The notes: generated by a model not told the origin, from the letters alone. DNA of 64,000 nucleotides from Mesobacillus maritimus (GCF_019749255.1 NZ_JACWFH010000019.1:1-64000), one strand, 5' to 3'; counted from the first letter of the stretch, positions 1 to 9,521 are shown. Program-made: numbers and translations.

Positions 1-31
1 GTCCTGAGCCAGGATCAAACTCTCCAATAAA
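1..31 (-). rRNA. 16S ribosomal RNA, 5' end only
   Basis: The reverse complement of the first bases reads GGAGAGTTTGATCCTGGCTC, the universal start of bacterial 16S rRNA. The gene runs leftward out of the window, so only about 31 nt of the 5' end are present. The mature 5' end is placed by comparison with the Bacillus 16S start and may be off by a few bases. Confidence 0.95.
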
Positions 32-130
32 AGAGTATGAGTTAAGCTCATAGTAAAAACGTTGGCTCATATTTTTCTATATTAATAGAAGAAACATGAT
101 TTTATTGTTTGTTGACGCTTGTTTGTTTAG

Positions 131-204
131 TTTTCAAAGAGCAATTTCTTTCATGTCGTTTTGGCGACAGGAATAATCATATAACATTCAGTTCATTTCG
201 TCAA
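131..204 (-). promoter_or_regulatory. rRNA operon promoter and boxA antitermination site
   Basis: On the minus strand a TTGACG -35 element (199-204) and a TATGAT -10 element (176-181) are separated by 17 bp, upstream of the 16S start. Further downstream, 131-143 reads TGCTCTTTGAAAA on the minus strand, the boxA-type antiterminator typical of Bacillus rrn leaders. This is probably the promoter nearest the gene; further tandem promoters were not identified. Confidence 0.75.
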
Positions 205-456
205 CATTTTTTTAAAAGTTTTTTCGAAATGAATCATTTTTTTCAATGCACTACCGAAGCAGCTAAAACAGAATAACATGTTTTCTTTCCGGAAATCAAT
301 AGAAATATTTTACAAAGTGAATATTTTATTAGCTTCATAGAAATCTTCTCCTATGTTATAAACTTACTGGTTTAGATTTGAGTTTTCTTTTTAGATTGTG
401 TAAAATTTAATTGCAAGCGATAAAAATAGATATTCAAACCCTAGGAGGATAGATTC

Positions 457-933
457 ATGCAAACCATTTACGATTTAAATGTGAAGCGTACCAACGGTGA
501 AGAAATATCGTTAAAAGAATATGAAGGCAAACCACTTATTATTGTAAATACAGCTAGCAAATGTGGACTAACACCTCAATTCAAAGGACTCCAGGAGCTT
601 TATGAAAAATACCACACTCAAGGGTTGGAGATATTAGGATTCCCTTGCGATCAGTTTAACAATCAAGAATTTGATAATATCGATGAAACAACCCAATTCT
701 GCCAAGTGAACTATGGAGTATCCTTCCCTATCTTTGCAAAAGTTGACGTGAATGGTACAAATGCCGATCCCCTATTCACCTTCCTTAAGGAACAAAAGAG
801 AGGCATACTATCCGGTAATATAAAATGGAACTTCACAAAGTTCCTTGTAGATCGAAACGGTCAGGTCATTGAGCGTTATGCCCCTACTACCGAACCAAAT
901 AAAATTGAAAAGGACTTAGAAAAACTTTTATAG
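457..933 (+). CDS. Glutathione peroxidase family thiol peroxidase (Cys type)
   Basis: This 158-residue protein is a full-length bacterial GPx/BsaA-type peroxidase that reduces hydroperoxides, in Bacillaceae probably with thioredoxin or bacillithiol rather than glutathione. The peroxidatic cysteine is C36 in N-T-A-S-K-C-G-L-T. The conserved Gln follows in F-P-C-D-Q-F and the Trp in W-N-F-T-K-F. The start follows AGGAGGAT. It is monocistronic, with a strong terminator 50 bp downstream. The active-site codon here is an ordinary cysteine codon, unlike the two TGA-containing redox genes elsewhere in the window. Confidence 0.93.
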   Translation: MQTIYDLNVKRTNGEEISLKEYEGKPLIIVNTASKCGLTPQFKGLQELYEKYHTQGLEILGFPCDQFNNQEFDNIDETTQFCQVNYGVSFPIFAKVDVNGTNADPLFTFLKEQKRGILSGNIKWNFTKFLVDRNGQVIERYAPTTEPNKIEKDLEKLL

Positions 934-981
934 GTTCAAAACGGGCAATAAAGACAATAAGTAAAAGGATATAAAAAAACA

Positions 982-1023
982 ACATAAAAGGAAGATTCCT
1001 ACAGAGGAATCTTCCTTTTATGT
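982..1023. terminator. Bidirectional terminator between glutathione peroxidase and the ATPase gene
   Basis: A perfect 19-bp inverted repeat with a 4-nt loop, ending in A/T-rich arms, lies between two convergent genes and can terminate both. Confidence 0.85.
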
Positions 1024-1074
1024 TGTAGGGATTTCCAGCCTTCGGAAAATCACTTTCTTTTGTGCTGGCCTATC

Positions 1075-1827
1075 CTACCCATTCAGCAAATGATGCATCA
1101 TTCTCTCTTTATCATCGAAAAATTGCTTCATAATTTGATAGTGATTGGTTTCTTCTAGTTTTGTTTCTTTTAGTCCTTGTTCACTAAATTCATAGATGAC
1201 GGCATCTGGGTAGGCCATGATAATGGGTGAATGTGTGGCAATAATGAACTGTGAATCCTCTTTTACTAAATCATGGATTCTTGTAAGCATCGACATTTGC
1301 CGCAAAGGGGAAAGTGCAGCCTCTGGTTCATCAAGGATATAGATTCCATTCCCCCGAAACCGATGGAGAAACGTTGAAAAGAATGCCTCTCCATGTGATT
1401 GCTCATGGAGGGAACGTCCACCGAAGGAATCGATGACACGAGGTCCCATCCCTTCTCGGTCGAGCTCTTCGATATTTGAAGCAACATTATAGAAACTCTC
1501 AGCTCGCAGGAAAAATCCATCTCTTGGTTTCTCAACTCCCTTTATTACTCTTAGAAATGAATCCAAACTAGAATGAGAATCATAGGTTGAGAAATTAAAA
1601 TTAAACGAACCTCCTTCAGGATTAAATCCTAAAGCCACAGCTACAGCTTCTAATAAAGTTGATTTTCCCATGCCGTTTTCACCGATAAAGAACGTGACCT
1701 TTGGATGAAAAGTAAGTTCATCCAACTTCTTTAAACTAGGAAGGTTATAAGGAAACTGGTTAAACGAAGGGACTTCCTCTCTTTTCATTTTTACTCTTCT
1801 TACATATTGTCCATTTAACATTTCCAT
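1075..1827 (-). CDS. AAA/ABC-like predicted ATPase
   Basis: A 250-residue stand-alone nucleotide-binding protein of the AAA_21/AAA_23 type. Walker A is G-E-N-G-M-G-K-S-T near residue 50. A signature-like R-S-L-H-E-Q-S-H-G-E segment precedes Walker B Y-I-L-D-E-P-E-A-A-L-S-P, and a switch histidine is in A-T-H-S-P. There is no membrane segment and no adjacent permease, so a transporter role is unlikely. The short family is common in Bacilli and its cellular role is unknown. The gene is monocistronic and convergent with the peroxidase gene. Confidence 0.8.
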   Translation of the reverse strand: MEMLNGQYVRRVKMKREEVPSFNQFPYNLPSLKKLDELTFHPKVTFFIGENGMGKSTLLEAVAVALGFNPEGGSFNFNFSTYDSHSSLDSFLRVIKGVEKPRDGFFLRAESFYNVASNIEELDREGMGPRVIDSFGGRSLHEQSHGEAFFSTFLHRFRGNGIYILDEPEAALSPLRQMSMLTRIHDLVKEDSQFIIATHSPIIMAYPDAVIYEFSEQGLKETKLEETNHYQIMKQFFDDKERMMHHLLNG

Positions 1828-2001
1828 TTCATTTTACCTCGTTTTATTCTTATCGTAACACGAATACTTAGCATCGGCATTGCACACATTATCCGATGTC
1901 CATTTCTTATTTCAATTATTTTCACCCATTCCATTTTTCACCTGAAACTTTTCCCCTTCATGATACGTAAATAATAGAAACTACTCTTGAAAGGAGATCA
2001 C

Positions 2002-3684
2002 ATGACTAATATATTCTTATTTTCATTGATAATCGGACTCGCATCTTCACTCATCCTCATCCCCTTTTCGCGGTCAAAGAAAGCGAAAGAAAAAGAGGAT
2101 ACGCAGTCTAGCATAGGAAGGTTTATTACAGTACCTATTCTTTTCATTGTAATTGTCTTTATCTTTTACTATTTAACAAACCTTGACCGAAATCCTTCCT
2201 CTCTATGGATTCTGGCTATCTTCATAACGGCAGCTGGAGCTATATTTTCTTCAGGGAAAGAGCGGATGGTTAAAACGCTGCTTTGTCTGGTCAGTGTTCT
2301 TGTAAGCATTTATATCTTGGCTGCTCCCCTCTTTAACGCTAATGAAAAATATGAGGTTGCGAGCATGGAGGAAAAAACAGAAATCGAAGTGTTTGATGAA
2401 ACAAAGACTCCCGCTAGTGTTCCACCAAAGTTTGCACGCAATAAAATGAAAAAGGCATTTGGCCAAGTCCCAAATACCAGTTATTATGAGCTAGGCAATT
2501 TACAAATACAAAAGGTGAACGGTGAGTACGTCTATATCGCACCAGTAGAGTTTTCAGGCTTTTTCAAATGGTGGAACGGAGATCATACCCCTGGTTATTT
2601 TACTATTAGTGCCACGGATTCCTCCGATAACCCAAAATTTATCAAGTCAGAAATGGTCTACACTCCTTCTTCTTATTTTAACCAAAGTCTTGAACGCCAT
2701 ATCCGAATGCAATATCCAAATCTTATTTTCTATGGAGAACCGCAATTGGAGATTGATGATGAGGGAGCACCTTATTATATTCGTACCTATGGTGACTTTA
2801 TTTCTGCTCGTAACGGGTTTGAAGTCGAGGGCATTGTCATGGTAGAACCAAAATCGGGAAAAACCGAAATGGTGGCATTAGCTGATGTTCCAGAATTTAT
2901 TGATGGAGCTGTCTCCCCTGAAACAGTGAGTTTGCATAATAGTTACTTTGGTAACTATATACACGGCTTTTGGAACAGCAAATTTGGAAAATCTGACGTG
3001 AAACTCCCTTCAGATGAAGGAACAGAGGCGAATGTCAGTCCGATTTTTGATGAGAATGGAGACATGTATTATTTCACCGATTTTACTAGCCCTAAAGAAG
3101 GCGTCGATTCTATGCTTGGATATTCTTTAACGAATTCCAGGACAGGTAACGCTACGTACTATACTGGAAATTTAGAGGCATCTTATATGGATTCCCAGGG
3201 TGCGTTGCAAATTATTGAAAAGAAATTCATTGAGAAGAAATGGAAAGGAGAAATGCCCATTCTCTATAATTTCTACGGTGAGGCTAGCTGGTTAACACCG
3301 GTATTAGATGCAAATGGGTTTCTCCAAAACTACTTTATCGTGTCGGCAGCCAACCCAGAAATTTCAGTTTACGGAAACACCCCAAACGAAGCCTTAAGGC
3401 AATATAAAACAGCGCTACAACGTGGTGGCGGTTCAGTGGATGGCAATTCGAAAGCAGAAGAGAAACAAACGAGTGGGATTGTGGTCAGAGTCTATAAAGA
3501 GAAAGCGGAGCAATTTACGTTGATTTCCTTCCTTTTAGATAACGGTCAAAGTTATATTATCTCTTCTGAAAACACACCAGAGGCCATTTACTTACAACCA
3601 GATGATGAGGTCGAGGTCATCTACAACGATACTGGTGAAGAATTTATGCCTGCTAAGGAGATTGTGATCAAAGGGCTTCACTAA
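2002..3684 (+). CDS. Multi-pass membrane protein with large extracytoplasmic domain, unknown function
   Basis: About 560 residues. Four predicted hydrophobic segments lie within the first ~120 residues, followed by a ~430-residue soluble domain rich in Tyr, Asp and Gly. Start chosen at ATG 2002, which follows AAAGGAG with good spacing, rather than the upstream in-frame TTG at 1987, which would place the ribosome site inside the gene. Single-gene unit with its own terminator. I do not recognise a named family. Confidence 0.75.
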   Translation: MTNIFLFSLIIGLASSLILIPFSRSKKAKEKEDTQSSIGRFITVPILFIVIVFIFYYLTNLDRNPSSLWILAIFITAAGAIFSSGKERMVKTLLCLVSVLVSIYILAAPLFNANEKYEVASMEEKTEIEVFDETKTPASVPPKFARNKMKKAFGQVPNTSYYELGNLQIQKVNGEYVYIAPVEFSGFFKWWNGDHTPGYFTISATDSSDNPKFIKSEMVYTPSSYFNQSLERHIRMQYPNLIFYGEPQLEIDDEGAPYYIRTYGDFISARNGFEVEGIVMVEPKSGKTEMVALADVPEFIDGAVSPETVSLHNSYFGNYIHGFWNSKFGKSDVKLPSDEGTEANVSPIFDENGDMYYFTDFTSPKEGVDSMLGYSLTNSRTGNATYYTGNLEASYMDSQGALQIIEKKFIEKKWKGEMPILYNFYGEASWLTPVLDANGFLQNYFIVSAANPEISVYGNTPNEALRQYKTALQRGGGSVDGNSKAEEKQTSGIVVRVYKEKAEQFTLISFLLDNGQSYIISSENTPEAIYLQPDDEVEVIYNDTGEEFMPAKEIVIKGLH

Positions 3685-3693
3685 CATGCATCT

Positions 3694-3724
3694 AGAGGCT
3701 GTTCAGGTTGAACAGCCTCTTTTT
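3694..3724 (+). terminator. Rho-independent terminator
   Basis: An 11-bp stem (AGAGGCTGTTC paired with GAACAGCCTCT), 5-nt loop and TTTT tail follow the membrane protein stop codon by about 10 bp. Confidence 0.85.
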
Positions 3725-3818
3725 AATGGTATAGAACCAAGTTTGATCCATTTCGTTTAATCCCTCCATTTTTGGGGATTATGCTTAATATCTAGATAAT
3801 GAGGAGAAGTGATGATAG

Positions 3819-4172
3819 ATGAGTAAAAATAAATACAAAGACAAGGCTCTTTCGGCTGTAAACAAAATTAAAGCGAATGTGAAAGAGACTTATTACCACA
3901 TGAAGGATATTCCTTCCATAACAGTCCAAGAACTTGCTGAAAAGATCAAAACACACCCGAACACCCATACAACTAAGAAAAAGTTGCTTGGGATTAGCTT
4001 CACTTTTTATCGATTAAAAACCGATGATGAATATTTTTATATGGAAGCTAATAATGCGCGAATTTTACAACTAGATGGTTATGTAGGTGAAAAACAATTT
4101 GTCTCTTATCGTTCTTATCGTGATTCGTATGAGTTAAATACTCCGATTAAATTGCCAGCACCCATTAAGTAA
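3819..4172 (+). CDS. Small basic protein of unknown function
   Basis: A 117-residue, lysine-rich soluble protein. It starts with M-S-K-N-K-Y-K-D-K-A and has no signal peptide or membrane segment. The start is preceded by a weak GAGGAG-type site with a long spacer. The central part (T-F-Y-R-L-K-T-D-D-E-Y-F-Y) is rich in aromatic residues, suggesting beta structure. No family recognised. A hairpin terminator follows. Confidence 0.65.
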   Translation: MSKNKYKDKALSAVNKIKANVKETYYHMKDIPSITVQELAEKIKTHPNTHTTKKKLLGISFTFYRLKTDDEYFYMEANNARILQLDGYVGEKQFVSYRSYRDSYELNTPIKLPAPIK

Positions 4173-4227
4173 ATGAGTATTAGTATGGGAAAAAGAACTT
4201 ATAATAGCTAAATTACGAGAAATATAA

Positions 4228-4256
4228 AGACCGACTCAATTTAAGTCGGTCTTGTT
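4228..4256 (+). terminator. Rho-independent terminator
   Basis: AGACCGACT pairs with AGTCGGTCT across a 7-nt loop, followed by TGTTT, just after the small basic protein gene. Confidence 0.7.
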
Positions 4257-4290
4257 TCTTGTTTCTACTTGATCTATTTAAACTGTGGAG

Positions 4291-4527
4291 CTATTCGGAC
4301 TCGTTCTTCTTATTCTCAGCCTCTTCTGTCCGAACAGAACACTTATTCGGACTCATTCTTCCTTTTCTATGCTTGTTCTGTCCGAACTGCATACCTATTC
4401 GGACTCAACCTTCTTTTTCTCTGCCTCTTCTGTCCGAACCGTACGCTTATTCGGACTCAATCTTCTTTTTCTATGCTTGTTCTGTCCGAACTACACCCCT
4501 ATTCGGACTCGATCTCTTTTTCAGTCC
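4291..4527. repeat. 52-bp tandem repeat array (array 1)
   Basis: The heptamer TTCGGAC begins at 4294, 4346, 4398, 4450 and 4502, giving exactly 52-bp spacing over four full units and a partial fifth. Each unit is T- and C-rich, ends with CTGTCCGAA, and so forms a GTCCGAA / TTCGGAC inverted repeat across the unit junctions (for example 4328-4334 with 4346-4352, 11-nt loop). The array lies between two convergent genes, and the last unit runs into the 3' end of the diguanylate cyclase gene. All three forward frames are open through it, which produces spurious ORFs. Confidence 0.9.
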
Positions 4528-5887
4528 AGCGCTTCATTGCCTGATGTGTTAAGGTGTGCGTGAAAAACCTGTACCCATTTCTTCCTTGTTCCTTTGTATC
4601 GTACATGGCAAGGTCTGCATTTTTGATTAAGGTATTTAAGTCTTTCCCGTCCTTCGGATAAAGACTTATGCCAATGCTAGCTGAAATCGTAAACTTCTGA
4701 CCGAAAATTTCAAACGAATCCCTCAGGACTTTCGTAATCTCTTCACAAAGCTTAAATATTTCTTCTTCATTAGCCAATCTCGGAACTAGTAGAATGAACT
4801 CATCTCCACCAAACCGTGCTAGGAAGGTCTCTCTTTTTCCAGCGGCAAGTTGTAAGCGTGCCGCTACTTCCTTCAATAATAAATCCCCGGCATCATGACC
4901 CAAAGAATCATTGATGACTTTAAAGCGATCCAGATCAAGAAGAATCAAACCCAAATCAACTGTATTTGTTTCGGTGTTTTCTAGGTAATCCTGAAGATAG
5001 GTTTGAATATACCAACGATTAGGTAAATTGGTTAAAGCATCATGGTAGGCCATGTGCTTTATTTGGGCTTCAGCCCGTTTTTTATCTGAAATATCACGAC
5101 AGATCGCTAAATACATTTGTTTCTTCCCAATCTTGATTAACCTGATATTTACGTCTACTGGGAATTGGTGGTTCCCTCTCCCGATCATCGTATCCTCGAA
5201 ATTTATTAGGTCGTTTTCTATCTCATCTAGTTTTATAAAACGATTGAATACCTTATCTATCTTCATCTGCAACAATTCTGATTTTGCATAGTGTAAACTT
5301 TCGCTTGCAGTAGGGTTCACTTCAATAATTGTTCCATCTTTACTAATTAAAAAAATACAATCTGCTGCTTGCTCAATGACGCTTCTGAATTTTTCCTCAC
5401 TCTCTCGTAACAACTCCTCGGTTTTCACTCGATCGGTAATGTCCAACCCAAAACCTAGAAGAAAGTCGTCACCCGACTCATCGATGTGGATGATGGTTTT
5501 ACCTGTATACATATGGTGATTTTCTCCCTTAAAGCTGGCGAGAAGCTCATTAGTTATTAATTGGCGCTGCTTCCAAACCTCAAGATCAAAATTACGGTTA
5601 GTCTGAGCGATTGGTTGAGAAAAGAGGTCAAATACCGTTTTCCCATATAAATCTTCAAGATTACGACCATTCATTTGACATGCCTGCTTATTGGCAAATA
5701 TGGTCTGCCCTTCCCGATTTTCAAGATATATATTTATAGGTAAAGCATCCAGAACATTACGATACAAGGACTCGTTTACCTGAATTTGTTTAGCGAGCTC
5801 TTTATTTTTTCGTTCCAATTCAGTGATTTGTGCGTACAAATGCTCAATTTCTTTAGCCTGCTTATCAGTAGGATTGGTCACAGCCAC
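4499..5887 (-). CDS. PAS-PAS-GGDEF diguanylate cyclase
   Basis: A 462-residue soluble signalling protein expected to make cyclic di-GMP. It has an N-terminal coiled coil (about residues 8-35), PAS domain 1 (about 35-140), PAS domain 2 (about 165-285) and a GGDEF domain (about 285-445). The active site is intact (F-G-G-D-E-F). The product-inhibition I-site R-x-x-D five residues upstream is missing (K-R-E-T instead), so feedback inhibition is probably absent. No membrane segment is seen. The last codons, E-I-E-S-E and the stop, are supplied by the final unit of repeat array 1. Confidence 0.92.
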   Translation of the reverse strand: MAVTNPTDKQAKEIEHLYAQITELERKNKELAKQIQVNESLYRNVLDALPINIYLENREGQTIFANKQACQMNGRNLEDLYGKTVFDLFSQPIAQTNRNFDLEVWKQRQLITNELLASFKGENHHMYTGKTIIHIDESGDDFLLGFGLDITDRVKTEELLRESEEKFRSVIEQAADCIFLISKDGTIIEVNPTASESLHYAKSELLQMKIDKVFNRFIKLDEIENDLINFEDTMIGRGNHQFPVDVNIRLIKIGKKQMYLAICRDISDKKRAEAQIKHMAYHDALTNLPNRWYIQTYLQDYLENTETNTVDLGLILLDLDRFKVINDSLGHDAGDLLLKEVAARLQLAAGKRETFLARFGGDEFILLVPRLANEEEIFKLCEEITKVLRDSFEIFGQKFTISASIGISLYPKDGKDLNTLIKNADLAMYDTKEQGRNGYRFFTHTLTHQAMKRWTEKEIESE

Positions 5888-5998
5888 CCTCCTTCCCCCT
5901 CATGATGGCTCTATAATTACATTATACAGGTTGAAAAGCGTGTTTTGTTTTTAAAATAAGAAAAGTTCTTGAAGATGTGATAGAGGGATGCTCATTAG

Positions 5999-6031
5999 GT
6001 TCGGGCGAACTAGATTTCTGTTCGCCCAAAC
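5999..6031. terminator. Inverted repeat, possible terminator of the PatB-like gene
   Basis: GTTCGGGCGAAC and GTTCGCCCAAAC form a 12-bp arm pair with one mismatch and a 9-nt loop, about 45 bp downstream of the minus-strand aminotransferase gene. No clear U-tract follows, so termination is only probable. Confidence 0.5.
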
Positions 6032-6073
6032 TTAATTGAACAATAATGGGGGTGAAGCTGGAAAATATCTGCC

Positions 6074-7264
6074 TTATTTTACGTCCGCAAACTCTTTGGC
6101 TATTCTTTCGAATGCTTCTTTTATGATCGGGCGCGGGGATGGGAGACAGATTCTTTGGTATTGTAATCCTTCTTCGCCAAACATTTTCCCATCTTCTAAC
6201 AACACATTGGCTTTGTTGTAAATACGGTCATGGACTTCTTCTGGTGTGAGATTATATCGACTAAAATCCATCCACATAACATACGTACCTTCAGGGATGG
6301 TTACTTTTACATTTGGCATGTTTTCTGCCAAGAAGTTGACCACCCATTCCATGGTTCCATCGAGGTATTCTTTTAACTGCTCTAACCAATCCTCTCCCTC
6401 ACGATATGCAGCGATAAGTGCAGATACCGTAAACGGAGATGGCAAATGCATGCCCATAGCTTTGCTAAATGTTTTTCTTACCTCTGGGTTTGTAATGATG
6501 ACATTTGTACAATGGAGACCAGCAACGTTAAAGGTTTTATTGATTGCCGTACATGTGACAATATGATCAAGCTGATTGGCTACTTTCGCAATTGGAGTAA
6601 ACGTTTGATTCTGTCTGATTAAATCCCCGTGGATCTCATCCGCAACAATGATCACCCCGTTTTCTGCACAAATATCAGATAGACGCTTAAGCTCTTCTTC
6701 TTTAAAAATTCTCCCTACTGGATTATGAGGGTTACATAAAATAAACATCGTGGTATTTTCTTCTTTTGCTTTTGCTTCAAAATCTTCAAAATCAATGGTG
6801 TAATAGCCATTTTCATCTGCCTTCAAAGCATTATTTCGTACAATTCTTCCGTTCCCTTCAACGGCAGAGGTAAACGGTGGATAAACGGGTCTCTGAATGA
6901 TAATCCCGTCCCCTGGTTTGGTTAAAGCTCTCACAGCGACATTCACAGCGTGTACGGTTCCAGGACTATAAACGATTTCTTCTTTTTTGATGTCCCGATC
7001 ATGTCTCTTTTTAAACCAATGCTGAATGGCTTCAAAGTACTCAGGAGGGAAAATTGAGTAGCCAAAGATTTTGTGGTCAACGGTTTTATGCAACGCATCT
7101 AATAAGGGTTGGGGAACCGGCAAATCCATATCCGCCGTAAATAACGGGATGGTTTCTTCATCATACCTCTCCGTTAACCCAACTTGTTTTAAAAACTCAC
7201 CGCCATCCCACTTCATTGAGTATGTATTTCTTCGATTGACGACTTCATCAAAATTGTATTTCAT
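6074..7264 (-). CDS. patB: MalY/PatB family PLP-dependent cystathionine beta-lyase
   Basis: A 396-residue fold-type I aminotransferase-like enzyme. PatB/MalY proteins cleave cystathionine or other cysteine conjugates to a thiol, pyruvate and ammonia. Seen here: the N-terminal R-R-N-T-Y-S-M-K-W-D family signature, the substrate loop C-N-P-H-N-P-V-G, the cofactor aspartate in V-A-D-E-I-H-G-D, and the PLP lysine in I-N-K-T-F-N-V-A-G-L. Length is typical. The start follows an AGGAG-like site. Single-gene unit. The symbol is by family resemblance; substrate preference cannot be read from sequence. Confidence 0.85.
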   Translation of the reverse strand: MKYNFDEVVNRRNTYSMKWDGGEFLKQVGLTERYDEETIPLFTADMDLPVPQPLLDALHKTVDHKIFGYSIFPPEYFEAIQHWFKKRHDRDIKKEEIVYSPGTVHAVNVAVRALTKPGDGIIIQRPVYPPFTSAVEGNGRIVRNNALKADENGYYTIDFEDFEAKAKEENTTMFILCNPHNPVGRIFKEEELKRLSDICAENGVIIVADEIHGDLIRQNQTFTPIAKVANQLDHIVTCTAINKTFNVAGLHCTNVIITNPEVRKTFSKAMGMHLPSPFTVSALIAAYREGEDWLEQLKEYLDGTMEWVVNFLAENMPNVKVTIPEGTYVMWMDFSRYNLTPEEVHDRIYNKANVLLEDGKMFGEEGLQYQRICLPSPRPIIKEAFERIAKEFADVK

Positions 7265-7481
7265 CTAAACCCTCTCCTTTTTGTATTAGGATATGAATAG
7301 AGCTACCAAATTATTGACCTTCCTCTACCCTTAGTTTCAAATACTACGCATCAAATGTCCATCAATGTGCTCTCCTTTGGGAACGCTTTAAACAAAGTCA
7401 TACGTTATTTGCCAACTAAATGGTATGATAGTTACTAACATATACATAGTGTTAAATAACCACTTTAGTAAGGAGCTTATT

Positions 7482-8306
7482 ATGGAACAGAACATTTTAT
7501 CTCGAAATAATGTGAAGGTGATTGGCACCGGAGACCGGACCATTTTGTTTGCACCTGGTTTCGGCTGCGATCAAACTGTATGGAACATCGTTGCAAAAGC
7601 CTTTGAGGATGAATATCGCATTATTTTATTTGACTATGTTGGAACTGGAAATTCAGATTTACAAGCCTACGATGTGAACAAATATAGTACGCTAGAAGGC
7701 TATGCCCAGGATGTTTTAGACGTTTGCTCCGCATTGGATCTAGAGGATACTATTTTCATAGGGCATTCGGTTGCTGGAATGATTGGTATGCTTGCATCCC
7801 TCCGCGAACCACAATATTTTTCAGATTTAATTATGCTTGCACCATCCCCTCGCTACCTGAATGATCCGCCTGAATACTACGGTGGATTTGAAAAAGAGCA
7901 GCTATTAGGTTTACTTGAGATGATGGAGAAAAATTATATTGGTTGGGCAACAATGTTTGCGGATACCTTGTTAAACAATCCCAATCACCCTGAGGTGAAA
8001 AGTGACCTTGAGGATCGATTTTGTTCAACGGACCCAATCATTGCCCGTCAATTTGCAGAGGCTACTTTTTTCTCAGATAATCGAAAAGATTTGAAGAATG
8101 TTACGGTCCCTACTTTAATCTTGCAGTGTTCCGAAGATATCGTAGCACCAGAGACTGTTGGCTTGTATTTGCAGCAACACCTTCCGAACAGCACTTATAA
8201 AAAAATGAACGCGATTGGACATTGTCCACATATGAGTGACCCTGAAGAAACCATCCACCTCCTTCGTGATTATTTGAAGAATGTAACGCCAAGTAGGCGA
8301 TTCTAA
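7482..8306 (+). CDS. rsbQ: RsbQ-like alpha/beta hydrolase, energy-stress co-sensor
   Basis: A 274-residue hydrolase closely resembling Bacillus RsbQ, which is needed for RsbP to activate sigma-B on energy or carbon stress. The nucleophile elbow is G-H-S-V-A-G with Ser96, the same number as in B. subtilis. The catalytic Asp lies in C-S-E-D-I-V-A-P and the His in A-I-G-H-C-P-H-M. Start ATG 7482 follows AAGGAG; an upstream in-frame start at 7425 lacks a ribosome site. It is followed after 3 bp by rsbP, reproducing the B. subtilis rsbQ-rsbP order. Confidence 0.92.
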   Translation: MEQNILSRNNVKVIGTGDRTILFAPGFGCDQTVWNIVAKAFEDEYRIILFDYVGTGNSDLQAYDVNKYSTLEGYAQDVLDVCSALDLEDTIFIGHSVAGMIGMLASLREPQYFSDLIMLAPSPRYLNDPPEYYGGFEKEQLLGLLEMMEKNYIGWATMFADTLLNNPNHPEVKSDLEDRFCSTDPIIARQFAEATFFSDNRKDLKNVTVPTLILQCSEDIVAPETVGLYLQQHLPNSTYKKMNAIGHCPHMSDPEETIHLLRDYLKNVTPSRRF

Positions 8307-8309
8307 CTA

Positions 8310-9521
8310 ATGGATGAACAATTAAATAGAGCACCGTGTGGTTTTCTATCCTTAACAGAAGATGGCAGGATCGTAACCATCAATGAGACTTTACTAGAAA
8401 TGCTCCATTATCCTCCTGAGCAATTGCAAGGGAAACATATTCAATCCATCCTTACTGTTCCTGCTCAAATGTTTTATCAGTTATATTTTGTCCCACTTAT
8501 TAAAATGAAACAAAAAGTGGAAGAAATGTATATATCGTTAAAAACAAATAGTGGGGAAGAGATTCCTGTGATGGTGAATGCCCTTCTGAGAAAAAGAGGC
8601 GGAGAACGATACTCAGACTGTGTTTTGTTTCCAATCCACAATCGAAGTGAATATGAAAATGAACTACTCATTGCAAAAAAAGAAGCTGAAGCAGCTTTAT
8701 TGGCCAAACATAAGGCCAATAAAGAATTAGAGAATACGTTAGAGGAATTAAAGGAACAACAGAAAAAACTAATGGATCTGAATGAACAAAATCAGAAGTT
8801 TAAAATAGAAACGAAAAAGGAACTAGAGCTTGCTAGAAAAATTCAAAAAACGTCCTTAACAGATCCTATCGAGACCAAACATATCCAAATTCAATCTTTC
8901 CATAAAGCGTCTAGAGAATTATCAGGAGATATATATGGTTTTTATCAAATTGACCAACATCGATATGGAATCATTCTTCTAGATGTCATGGGACACGGGA
9001 TTTCCTCCGCCCTTATCACGATGTCTTTGCATTCATTGTTCCAAAGACTCATTTCTTATGGGGTGAATACGGACATTGTGATGAAAGAGTTAGACCAACA
9101 TCTTCATACATTGTTTCAGAATAACGAGGAAGCTAGGCATTACTGTACGGCAATTTATCTTTTAATTGATACAAAGAAACAAAAAATTGAATATATCAAT
9201 GCTGGGCATCCTCCTGCGTTTTGGTTAGATAAGAATGGGGAGCAGCATGAATTATTTTCTAAAAGTGTTCCAATCGGCATGTTCGAAGGAATTGAATATA
9301 AAACCAATACAGTTAACTATTCAAAGGGAGATCGCCTTCTACTTTATACAGATGGCGTCACCGATTTGATTGGTCCAAATCAATTAAGCAAGCTGTTTAT
9401 GAAAAACAGAGAATCTTCGCTGTCATCATTAAAAGAAAGAATCATTGCGTCTTTAGAACAACAAAAAAGTGAAAAACAGCGCAGCGATGATCAATGTTTA
9501 ATTTTAATTGAACTAAAATAG
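8310..9521 (+). CDS. rsbP: RsbP-like PAS/PP2C phosphatase
   Basis: A 403-residue serine phosphatase. An N-terminal PAS domain (about residues 5-115) is followed by a long coiled coil (about 115-185) and a C-terminal SpoIIE/PP2C domain (about 195-403). The PP2C acidic motifs are visible as S-G-D-I-Y-G, L-D-V-M-G-H-G, Y-I-N-A-G-H-P-P and L-Y-T-D-G-V-T-D. In B. subtilis RsbP dephosphorylates the anti-anti-sigma factor RsbV and so turns on sigma-B. Together with rsbQ upstream this is a complete energy-stress input module. Confidence 0.92.
   Translation: MDEQLNRAPCGFLSLTEDGRIVTINETLLEMLHYPPEQLQGKHIQSILTVPAQMFYQLYFVPLIKMKQKVEEMYISLKTNSGEEIPVMVNALLRKRGGERYSDCVLFPIHNRSEYENELLIAKKEAEAALLAKHKANKELENTLEELKEQQKKLMDLNEQNQKFKIETKKELELARKIQKTSLTDPIETKHIQIQSFHKASRELSGDIYGFYQIDQHRYGIILLDVMGHGISSALITMSLHSLFQRLISYGVNTDIVMKELDQHLHTLFQNNEEARHYCTAIYLLIDTKKQKIEYINAGHPPAFWLDKNGEQHELFSKSVPIGMFEGIEYKTNTVNYSKGDRLLLYTDGVTDLIGPNQLSKLFMKNRESSLSSLKERIIASLEQQKSEKQRSDDQCLILIELK

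Noticed and set aside
457-933. Glutathione peroxidase as a selenoprotein
   Set aside because: The active-site codon is a cysteine codon and the frame has no internal stop.
4259-4563. Three overlapping forward ORFs of 91-97 codons through array 1
   Set aside because: They exist because the C/T-rich 52-bp units lack stop codons in all forward frames; no ribosome sites and three frames open at once.
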